DNA of 28,364 nt from Ectocarpus siliculosus (taxonomy: Eukaryota; Sar; Phaeophyceae; Ectocarpales; Ectocarpaceae). The translations under genes and the position numbers were made by a program. The stretch is from assembly GCA_000310025.1 (NCBI GenBank), contig FN649742.1, positions 3,964,198-3,992,561 on the forward strand. Reading direction: 5' to 3'. A model generated the notes under the pieces. It had not been told where the DNA came from and did not search any database. It saw only the letters and a program-made list of their open reading frames with translations. Below are positions 1 to 9,800 of this stretch, in pieces (the stretch's first letter is position 1; every line of letters starts with the position of its first letter).

Positions 1-70
1 CCGCTCTGTACGAGTCCCCCGTGCGAGTCCACCCGGGGGGGAAAAATAAAAATAAGTGTGTTCGCCCCGC

Positions 71-103
<33 letters not shown>

Positions 104-635
104 AGAAGCGCCTCAATAGGTCGCATGCATATGCCAAGCGTCGCACGCCGCAGGCCGACCGACCGCATACATATTCCAAGCAGAACAGCAAGCAGAAGTG
201 TACCACACAGAACCCAGACGATGTTGACGCCTTGTCGCTTACAAAGCCACGTCGACGCGACTTCGACAGGCAGGGGGATGAGAGTCCACGGGGAGGGCGT
301 CTCTTAGACAGCAGGTGCTCAAACGGATCTCTTTCCTGAAATATATGCATGCTTCGCAGTTTTGCGTTGGAATGGGTTTCCTAACAGCTCTACCTGCCGT
401 TTCGGCGTAGACAAAAAGATGGACGAAGCGTCCGCCGCTCTCTGTTGTGGGGCGGCAGAAAACAGAGTACTGGTACATGACACAGAACCGCCTCTGGCGT
501 GCTCTCTAACAAAACACCGCTCACTGCTATGCAGTACAGTCCAATCGAAAACAACAAAAAAAGAGACAACGCCCCCCCACCCCCCTCTCGCCCCCCCGGC
601 ATCGACAAGTAACGACGACCTTGTCTGTGACTGAC
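1..635 (-). other. Probable intron continuing off the left edge; contains a G30 tract
   Basis: No conserved coding sequence was found on either strand. An uninterrupted run of about 30 G lies at 73-102. The continuation of the RGKW-type gene is expected beyond position 1. Confidence 0.35.
73..102 (+). repeat. Poly-G tract
   Basis: About 30 consecutive G. G/C homopolymers of 8-25 nt recur across this window; true length is often unreliable in assemblies. Confidence 0.9.
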
Positions 636-1129
636 CTCTTGGCGTACTCTTCTTCGAGACGAGACCATTTCCCCCGGCGGGTAGGCGCAGACTCCCTCAA
701 GCTGTAAATGGAATCACCGCCCTCGGTGGCCTTCACCTCTACCAGAGGAACGTCCTCCTCGGACAACCCTCCGCCGCCGCCGCCGATGCCGCCGCCCGCC
801 ACGCCGGCGGCCGCGGTAGGACCGTTTCCTGAACATCTCGATCCCGCCGGCACGCCTCCATGTTGTAAGGACAACGACGACGATGACAACGAGGCGGAGG
901 AGGAGGAGGAGGAGGACGGAAAACCCACTTGCGCCTTACCGTACGCTCTCGATGATTCCGAATTGCCGATGGCGGCGGCGGCGGTGGGCACGGGCAGGAA
1001 GCCTCCGTCGCTTCGGTCCGTGCTGGCGATGCTAGTGATGCTGCTGCCGCTGCTGCTGCTGCCACTGCTGCAGCTGTCGTTCACGACGTTTGCAGTCGGA
1101 CTCTCGACCTCAACCCTTGGAATACTCAC
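636..1129 (-). CDS. Exon with RRGKWSRLEEEYAKR motif
   Basis: 494 nt. The reading frame opens with GTG directly after an acceptor (minus-strand ...ttacttag) and contains no ATG, so it is an internal exon. It ends AAGAG|gtcagt in phase 2. Poly-Ser, poly-Gly and poly-Ala tracts fill the middle; the last 15 complete residues carry the RGKW..EEEYA motif. The opposite strand has an open frame at 708-1133 (Pro-rich, then Leu-rich), which I read as a shadow of the same simple repeats. Confidence 0.5.
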
Positions 1130-2982
1130 CTAAGTAATTGCGAGGAAAGACAAACACATAACAACATATGGTACGCATCAGAAAAAGAGGTACCACGTAT
1201 CTGCAGACATATCGTAGCGTTCGGAGGGTTTCGAGCGATGACAAGCTGTCAGCTGTGTGTTAAGGAAAAAATAAATACACGCACAGAAAGACTACCCATT
1301 CGAGATATACCCACAGTCGAACCGGATGTGGTGGAGTCTTTTCAGTGAGTGGAGGAAAACCGTGCGTCGAAGTGGGCCCAGAGGGTGGTTGTGTTTCCCG
1401 TCGGCCTTTTGAAGCACCCCTCACTACCAAAGGTGACTGCGTGGTGCGCATGATTGTTTGTGGTCTTCGTTACATCCCTTCAGGTGATATGTACGTAGTA
1501 GCAACCATTGTTGTGTCTTCATCACTACGAACTGTTCATGGTCGGCGAGAGAGAGCGCAAGACTAACCGTTGGCGGCAATAAAACTTATCCTTATCACAC
1601 ACCACCAGATCACCGCCCTTCTCTCTCTTGCTTTCTCTCTCTCTCTTTCTTGACTTTTTCTTCGTTTTGCTGTCAAGGTCACTCGTAATCTGTGTAGATG
1701 CCTAGGGGATACCGGGGCAACGCGCCCATGCTCGGATTACGCATCGGAGAGAGGGCGCCGGAGAGCAAAACAAGATCGCTCGACCAATCAGCGGGCGTAC
1801 AAGCTATCGATGATAGACACGAGTCACTGTTAAACAGATCGAAAATACAACTTTCGCTTCTTTCGCACCGGCCAAAGCGCGGGACGGTGACAAGCCGCGA
1901 GATTTAAAGACCCTCTTTCGTGAACAATAACGAACAAAAGTGGTAGCGAGAAAGAAAGAGAGACGACGCCCGGCGGCGGCTCAAAACCACCACCAACCAC
2001 CATTCCTGGAGATGATGGTGGGATCTACAGGTTGCAAGCGCCAACGAAAAACTAGGTGCGCAGGATACGTAGGATACTGCAGCAATCATCTGCAATGACG
2101 GGCGGGTGCCGGTCAGTCAAGTCCTTCTCACTGGCAACTACCCGGACGGACACCAGACAGAAAAGATTTATATTAAGATGCGTACCTCATTCGATCCTTT
2201 TTGTTCTGTTACTTAATTGTTCGAGAGTTTGATGGAATCGACAGCACGTGTTAAAAAAACCCAAAGATCCAACGTTCACCACGTCAATGTCTAAGGAGGT
2301 AAGGAGGAGCACGGACCTACTTGTAGCCAGGCATCACGCTGCTTGCACACGTCATATTATTGGTTTGTTGCACTCGACTTGTAATGCTCGATTTGCAGTC
2401 GGGACTACGAAGCCCACGATCGGTCCTCGTAAGTACAAGTTTAACATAAGCGCACGGATTTCAGAGAGAGGGGGGGGGGATCAATCTAACGACAGACCAT
2501 GTACCTTCCACTCGTAGATATCTTCATTTACTTCGCAGTATACCATAGTCATTCTGTGGAGCAACCCATACACAAATGACATACATGTAGCTGACCTCTA
2601 ACGCTGTCCAACGGTCGCTGCTGTGAATTCCTCCTGGGATGGCGACCACAGTTGCTGCTGCCGCCGCAAAGGCGGCATGGCCAAACGCCGCCCTGCCGCC
2701 AGCTAGAGCCCGCCGTGGTGCGCACAGAGGCATCATCAATGAAGAAGGCTGTGGCGGCGGTGAGACCCGAGGGCATAGTCTGGATACGGCCGATCCTCGA
2801 CGGCGGGGGGCAACGGAGGAAGGACCCGGCGACGAAGAGTGAATAACGCTGCGGGTGGTGGTGGCCGGGGTGTGGTGGTGGTGTTGGAATAATTCGCGAC
2901 CTTCACGACCTTCTTCCTCCGACGATGCCGACCGCAACCGCTTACTCCCGGCCCGCTGCCGCTCCGTCTCCTTATTATCCAT
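636..2982 (-). CDS. Partial gene, stramenopile RGKW..EEEYA-type hypothetical protein (5' part, two exons)
   Basis: Model: exon 1 at 2982-2596, intron 2595-1130, exon 2 at 1129-636, then an intron running off the left edge. Exon 1 ends in phase 0 (W T A L E, donor gtcagc). Exon 2 begins in phase 0 after a pyrimidine-rich acceptor (cttag). The join stays open for 293 residues. Most of the protein is Ser-, Ala- and Gly-rich low complexity. The only family-like signal is RRGKWSRLEEEYAKR at about residues 278-292; I associate this motif with an abundant stramenopile family of unknown function in which RGKW..EEE is followed by a conserved GTTLR..LNCDPMRI block. That second block is not in the window and should lie to the left. 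The gene is divergent from eIF3c. Function unknown; the motif is stronger evidence than the exon-1 join. Confidence 0.42.
1130..2595 (-). other. Probable intron of the RGKW-type gene
   Basis: 1466 nt between the two proposed exons. It contains a dispersed repeat copy at about 1262-1351 and pyrimidine tracts at 1616-1660. No other coding signal was seen. Confidence 0.35.
1262..1351 (+). repeat. Dispersed repeat, copy 1 (second copy at 23148)
   Basis: About 90 bp matching 23148-23241 with a few substitutions and short indels. Shared landmarks are AAATAAATACAC, CAGAAAGACTAC, CCCATTCGAGATATACC and TTTTCAGTGAGT. No terminal inverted repeats or coding capacity were recognised. Confidence 0.75.
2596..2982 (-). 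CDS. Candidate first exon of the RGKW-type gene
   Basis: 387 nt, 129 residues, starting at an ATG with A at -3 and G at +4 and ending at a donor reading GAG|gtcagc in phase 0. It encodes a basic and acidic start (MDNKETERQR...), a short His run, then Ser/Pro/Arg- and Ala-rich sequence, ending SSDRWTALE. No domain is recognised. Support is the GC-rich composition against AT-richer flanks, the start context and the phase match to the exon at 1129. It could be an unrelated chance frame. Confidence 0.33.
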
Positions 2983-5900
2983 TATTGTTGTGAGCAGTCG
3001 TAACGCGATTGTGCCGGTGGCGGCGGCGCGGTTCCCTTCCGTAGATGGTGTCGTTGCCCGCCGCCCCGTCGCACGCCGTTGTCCTTGCCTCCTCCCTGGT
3101 TCGTCGGCCGTGTTGACGTTGTTGTGATCGCGCTCTCGGTTTCACAATTGTTTCCGCAGGCGGCGCTATTTGTTCGCCGCATTCACCATTCACCTCCCCG
3201 CCGCCGCCGTTTCCGCCCAGATGCCCAGATCAAACTTGTAGATATGCTGTAGATCTGTTTGTTTGTTGCCATGCACACACACACCCTCTACGAACCGCGT
3301 ATGGCCGACGTTGAGCGTTGCACGGGGGGGCGGGCAGATGAGCCAGGGAAGAAGACAGAGAGACAGAGGCAGTTCAAAGGAGAGAGACAGAGAGAGAGAG
3401 AGCACTCTCGTATGCGTACGTAGCATAGTACGCTGCACGACAACAACCATCCATGTCTTCACAAGGGGCAGGATTCATCATACACCAAATAATTGCGAAT
3501 TATTTCATGTCGATGAGAAACACTACCAGTTTCGGTTGGTTGCTGAGATATTCTTTTTTCTGGTCGTCGGCAATATTGCACATGCGCGCGCGTGAGTGTG
3601 AGGTGCACGCGTCCATCAGAGGCTACACGCACGCGTACCCTCACCGCGTTCGAGAGCTTCGCTCACTAGCCCCCATCATCCCTCTTTTACACATAAAGGC
3701 GGCGTTTTTTGTGCCCGTTTGTTTTGAATCACCCGTTTTATTCCCGACATGGATATTTCGATATCGATACAATCATTCGCTTGAAGCATATCTGGGAGCG
3801 GTTGGCCGTAATAAACGATGCGCGCGCGAGCCACCGAGACGAGCTACCGATCCTTCCCACTGACTCACGTGCGCGTGCAGGAAGAAGGAAAATATCAAAG
3901 ATGAACGTGGACGGGAGTGGTGAGGTTGGTTTGGCCAGTAGGGGGGATAGTGTACTGATGATGCCGCGTTGGTTCCTCGGCGGGGCACGCACACACACGC
4001 GACCTCGAAAAAAAAAAAAACTTTCGGGTCTGTTCAATCTCCAAATTCCTGGATCTTTGTGGTATTCTGGAGGGGCATGTGTTGGCGTCATTTGTTGGTG
4101 CGGTTAGAAGCGTAACTTTCTTCAAAATACAAACATACACGAATAACGACCACCCAGCTTTGGTTGCTGGAGCGCGCTCTCCCTCTCCTCCGTACATTTG
4201 TACAGGCGTCGTCAAGCTTGGTGTCGTTCATCATTTCTCTCTCCCCAGCGATCTATCTCCTCGTTTGTCGCAAGCAGAGTCAAGCCTCCAGACTATAGAA
4301 ATGCCCTTGAAATTTTTCTCTTTCTTGTGACGGAGCGATCGAATGTGTGCATGCGTTGTTAGTTGTTGACCAAGAAAGATGAAGAAGAACACTCTTCGAC
4401 TCTTCTTGCAAGTACACGGTTTCGCTGCATGTATTTTTTTCCGAGAGCACGAGTTGCTTGCTGGCAGGATTTTGGTCCTCCCCCCTCCGCCGCCTCTCCG
4501 CACTATTCTTGGTTGGGAGTCGTAGCGTTTTTTTTCTTTTTATGCGCCTGGAGTGATGGTGGGGGGTTGAGCGCGGTCGGACCACGATTGCTTGTCGTAC
4601 TAATATTACTGTTGCAGATAGGTCCATTGTTTTACCTCTCCTCTGCATAGAAGTTTCACCTATCTATCAATGTACAGTATCTCCGTCGAGTCTCTCGTCG
4701 TTCGTGCGGAGTGTGGAGGACAAGGGTGGTGATCTAAAGCGTCCGTCGCCCCGAGGGAAATTCGGTTCATAAATATTTTCGGCGCGGCTGATACAACTAT
4801 ACTGTACCCCACGGGTCCTCGGGGTAAAAGCCTTATTTACCCACCACCAGCTGGATCTCGCCCTGCAAGACTCCAAATAATCGACACAGACAGGGCATGA
4901 ACGAGTGTGCTGTGGCGTTCCGGGGTGGCTAAAGTGGGACCGTTATTATTGTGAAGCCCAGACGGTGCAGTTTTGGTGCTGCAAGCCACTTGCACCAGCT
5001 TTTTCTTTGTTTATTATTATCGGGGTGCGGTGTCGATGACACTCATTGAAGTGCCCTCTCTCTCTCTGTTGCTCCGATGCTCCGATACATCAATCCATCA
5101 ATCCATCAATCCGCGGGGGGTTGCTCCGCGCGCGGCCCCCTCGATACAGCAGGGTTCCCATTTGCGAGCCCCCAACCAGGGTGTGTGTGGTGCGAGAGAG
5201 CGATTATAGCATACCGAACTTCTTTGGTGCTGGAGGCCTGGGCTAAGCAAGGAGCGCCTTCGGTTTCAACTGACGAACGCTCAGGACCACCTATTAGCAG
5301 TGCTTGCGACATATCAAATGTGAGGGCCTACGAACCAATCCAGTTTGGGCGTGTGAGCGTGAAAGAGAGGTGGAGGCAGTGGACGTGCGTGCGCACAGCA
5401 CAGGGGGGGACGGGAGAGCGAGGAGCGTTGCAGGTTATCCCGAGAGGAGCGTTGCAGAAAGAGCAACGGGTTTCTTTATCTCTGGCAATCCGCTGCCGTC
5501 CGAACTCACTTGCAGGGTGACGTGGTTCGCCCGCGGTACTTGCATGGTCTTGTTCTCTTTGTCCGGGTTGTGCTTTTGCGTTATTTTTGAAATCCGATCC
5601 TCAAGAAAAAGCTGCGGCTGTCGGATGGCGAAGGGCAGCAGCAGTTGATGGGCTTCGGCAGCCGTGCCGCACGAAATGATTGTTCTTGCACGGTGCACCA
5701 GGGGCACTGCATGGGACTTGTTTATTTTCTTGTGCAGCTTCGAGGTTTAGATTTTGAAGCCTATGCGCGCTGCTATGCAGCCGAGAGAGAATTGATGCGC
5801 AGCTTTTCGTAGACCCCAAGTCTGGGCAGCATGGCGACCTGATGGCGACCCTCTGTGGGCGTGTCTACAGTATGTACATGTACATGTATGCATATGTCGC

Positions 5901-6677
5901 TCTTGTTCTGCTGTTGTGCTGCCCAAACAGATTGCCGAAGAAGCGCAGTCGCTGTAAGGGGCCCATACCCGAGAGAACCTTTGTAGCAAGCGGCAAAGGT
6001 AGCTTGACTTGATGTGTCTGCGAGTCATATTAACCAGGGCGGGGGGGGGGGTTGGGGGCAGGCACATCAACTCAACTGCAGAATACTGCTGTAGTCAAGG
6101 TCCTACCTTCAGTTGGCGACACAGCCGACACGGCACACGTGCGTGCTGCGCTTCTGTTAGCTTTGAGCCTGTCGCCGCTCGACCTCTACTAGAACAGGAA
6201 AACCGTTCATGGACGATGCAGGCCTGCAGATGCTTTGGCGTGCACAAAGAGCCGTGCGAATATTATGTTTGCCGTGTTCGTCTCCGTACCAGTGCGGGGC
6301 AGCAGAAACGTTGGAAGCTCATTTTCGACTCGATCCTATCCACGCTCCTTTTCTCCATTCCCTACATGTAGCCTGTGTAGTACGCAAGCCCCTCGACTTC
6401 TTCGGGGAGTGAAGAGACTGTGAGGGGTTGGTTGGTTCACACCCGGCCGGCACGCCTCCTGCTGATTGAAACACGCATGTTCGAGTGCATCCACTTTTGG
6501 CGGGGGGACGCCCTCACCCCTCCCCCCCCCCCCCCCATACCTATAGTACCCTCTCCAGCTCTCCCAGCCGTGCGTACAATAGACGATCAGGGTTTTGCAC
6601 CTGCTAGCGGTAATTTCGTGCATCCCGCGACCGCCGCCGCCGCCGCCGCATCCACAACTCAACTTGCAGACAGCAGC
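2983..6677. other. Divergent intergenic region without a supportable gene
   Basis: 3.7 kb between the minus-strand gene and the eIF3c start. It contains GA-rich sequence (3355-3405), an A run (about 4010-4020), a CCAT/CAAT tandem (5088-5112), a CATGTACATGTA-type palindrome (5873-5890), a G run near 6040 and a C run near 6520. Open frames here are short, lack conserved motifs and overlap on both strands. Promoters of both flanking genes presumably lie here, but no core element could be identified. Confidence 0.5.
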
Positions 6678-6680
6678 ATG
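6630..6680 (+). promoter_or_regulatory. Leader and start context of eIF3c
   Basis: A (CCG)n tract (6630-6649) precedes the start, and the initiation context is cagcATGG, with G at +4. A possible acceptor (acttgcag, ending 6670) lies just upstream, so a 5'-UTR intron is possible. The transcription start is not visible. Confidence 0.4.
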
Positions 6681-6830
6681 GCGTCGAAATTCTGGGCGCA
6701 AGAGTCGGGGGCGTCGGGTTCGGAGTCCGACTCTGACTCTGACTCTGACTCGTCTATGGGCGGGGCCGGAGGCGCGGCCGGAGCGCGGCGGCAATGGGCG
6801 GTAGACTCGGACAGCGAGTCCGAAGAAGAG
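6678..6830 (+). CDS. eIF3c: eIF3c exon 1
   Basis: Residues 1-51. Starts [11 protein letters not shown], then a tract of SD repeats and EEE at the end, matching the acidic Ser-rich eIF3c N-terminus that contacts eIF1/eIF5. The alternating SD/SE sequence offers many potential acidophilic-kinase sites. Donor GAG|gtgtgt, phase 0. Confidence 0.93.
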
Positions 6831-9800
6831 GTGTGTGCGCGCGTAGCCTACATGTGTGTGCCTTTTGTACCTGGAATATATGTACTGCTGCTGTTGCCGG
6901 CGAACGAAAGTGCCAAAAAAGTGAGTATGCCTTGAGCATCGACTAAGTGCTGCCGTTGCCGGCGAACCAAGGGACGAATAAGTGAGAGTCTTTTGGGGCC
7001 TTTGGGGTGATGAAATAAATGGCTGCTGTACTGCTGTTGTTTGTCTTGTGGCGTCTTGCTTTACACACGAGAAATCATTCCTGCTCACGGTGTTGGGTGC
7101 CTTTACTGCCTGTTAACATTTTTCAACGATGAGGTTTTCATCTCCTGTAGGCATCACAAATGCGTGCTACAGCAGGACCACACCAAAGCGAAAGACAAGC
7201 CGCGGCAAACGAGCCTACAAAGAAAATGCCGTTGACAGCGTTTCTTGACAAGGTTAAAAACTCCTGGCTAGCTAGCGCAAACACCCCCAACCCGACCAAT
7301 CTTTACCGGTAGCAGTTGGCGAGCGGGGGGGGATCGTGTGCTCTATGCAAGGGCGTCGCAATCAAGCTGTGTCATTGAGGATGCTTGTCCTCACGTCTGC
7401 CGTGGGCATTATGCCAATTGCGAAAAAGAAAGATGACGCGAGGGGGGTTGTACTGAGGCGTGTTTGCTACAAGGACGGGATGCAACCTGGTATTCTAGCC
7501 CTCAGAAGTACGTAGGTTTTTAGTGAAAACGGTGAAAACAATTTCGTGAATTATGTACACTGCCCCCGCTAGGTTTTTGTTGGTCGCTTCGAGGTTGTAT
7601 AGCCCGCGTGTTTCTTTTGTAGTTCATCCTACCGTGTCGCTTTGGTGGTGGCGGTCTTGTAGCTGTTGGTAATTGCTATTCATAGCTTTGCCCCGCATGT
7701 CAATGGAGGTTGTTCATGTGGTCCTCGCTGTCGCTGCTTTGTGGTTCGTTGTCCGTCTTTGCATACCGAACATGGGTAAGTAGCGCGGGTATTCATGGTG
7801 ACAGGCTACACCCCACATGACACCCAAAATGAAAAATTGCCCACAAGACTATTCAGTCCTGCCACAACCCACAAAAGAAGAGAAAGGGAAATTAAAATTG
7901 ATTTTCCCCGTGGAGAGAGGTGGTGCCACCGTCCTGCGTTCGAGCGCACACACGCGCTTTGTAGTCGGTCGACGTGATCGAGTCTTGTTTGTTTCACAAG
8001 CTCATGTCAACCCTGGTTTCATCTCCTTGCTCGAGGTGAGTTTCAACAGTTCTGCTGACAGAGGTTCAGGACAAGGCACTTGCCTCTGCTTGGACGCCCG
8101 ACGGTGCTCCCAAACATACGCATCTGCCGTTTGCTCGCGAAGCAACAACAGCAACTCATCTTGGTATGGAGGTATCTCGACAGCAGTTGGCGGACAAGTC
8201 CTGCGTAGTTAGTTCATGCTTAGCCTCTACGCAGACACCGTCCCGTCTCACTGCCTCCGTTTTTTTGTTTCACCCGGAAATACCGCTGGTGCCTGGCAAA
8301 TCCCATCTCTCTGAGTTGTTGTCGCTCCCTCTCCGTTTCCCGCTCTCTCTCCCTATCCCCCTACTCCTCTCCCCTCTCCCTCTCCCTCTACTTGTCCCTC
8401 TGTATGGTAGGTGCGCGTGGTGAAGTCCGCCAAGGATCGGTCGTTCGAGGCTATCCGCACGTCGGTGGGGAAGATCCGAACCAAGATCAAGATCAACGAC
8501 TGGAACGGCATCCAGACCAACTTCGATGAGTGCAACAAGCACGTCGACAAGAGCAAGGTGTGTGTGTGCATTTTTTTTACTAATAGTATCGACCGCGCTA
8601 ACCGGCTGACCAATGAAAAGACGTCAGTCTCAGTGCGGTTGAAAACACAAAACACTTGTAATCCCATTAGCTGGGACCCCGTGAGGGGGCGGCATGGGTG
8701 TGTGTGTGTGTGTTTATTTACACCGACTGCGCTAACCGGTTGCCCAATGAAAAGCCGTTGAACGGGATATAACGCGAACACGCTGTCTAGGATACAGCTT
8801 CTACCGACAGGGTGGGCGCAGGAGTTGGACGACAGTATGTGCTGCTTCTGAAGTGATTGTGTGTGGGACCAAGAAAGGAATCGGTCAAGACTTTTTCGTC
8901 ACGGGGGGGAACGGGGGGTTAACGTCCGCTGTAGATACCACATGGAAGTAGCATAAGGCGTGTGGTTCCTTGGGACCGTCCCCCGGGAACCCCAGCCGCA
9001 CTTCGACAGGGTTCGTTATTTTCTTCCAAAGCACCAAATGGTTCGTCCCTTTTTTAAACGTACGCCTTGCTTTTCATCTACTGCTGTGTTTGGCGGGCGG
9101 CCTGCCCCTTTCTCTCCGCAGGTGATGATCGCCAAGGAAGGAGTACCGTCGTTCTACATCAAGCTGCTGGCCAACCTCGAGGACCTGCTGGCGGTGACCC
9201 TGAAGGACAAGCCTGCCATCAAGAAGATGAGCGCCACCAACACGCGCTCGCTCAACCGGATGAAGCTCCAGTTGCGGAAGCACAACAAGGGGTGAGAGCA
9301 CTTGTCCGTCCTTCCGTCAGTGCCTTTTTTTGTGTTGTGCGGTGCGCGTACGTAGGAATCCTCCGTGCTTTTAGAGGTGTATATATATTTTCGCTGGGTT
9401 GTATCTGTGCGTGTGGTGGATGGAAGCCTCTGCTGCAGCTGCTGCTGCTGCGCGATTCCTTCTATGTTGGTTGTTGTCATGTGATTTCGGTGCTGGTCTT
9501 GGCTGCTGCTCGTGGGTTCACATTGAACAGTGCTTCTGGAGCGCTGAACCCAGCCTATCTTCCCCACGGACTCTTGTGTGTGATGTCATAAACGGCTGGC
9601 TTGCGTTGTATCAAAACGTGTCGGGAAATTTGGCAAACCTTATTGGTCAAGACCGTAACTATGGGGGGGTACTGCTGTAGAGCGGTACATGAGAGGCAAA
9701 GACCTCCAACAAGAACTTGCTCAGGTACTAGGTATATTACCAGCGAGAAGGGAACGTTGTTTACGCGTACCCCCGTCCTGCCCCTCCGATTTCCTTAATA

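Noticed and set aside
708-1133. Plus-strand frame with Pro-rich and Leu-rich (membrane-like) segments
   Set aside because: It is the complement of poly-Gly, poly-Ser and poly-Ala coding repeats on the minus strand; the minus strand has the recognisable motif and splice sites.
5088-5112. CRISPR-like short repeat (ATCAATCC units)
   Set aside because: Simple tandem repeat without spacers, in a eukaryotic genome.
7007-7013. Perfect box C (GTGATGA) in intron 1
   Set aside because: No box D with flanking complementarity within 150 nt.
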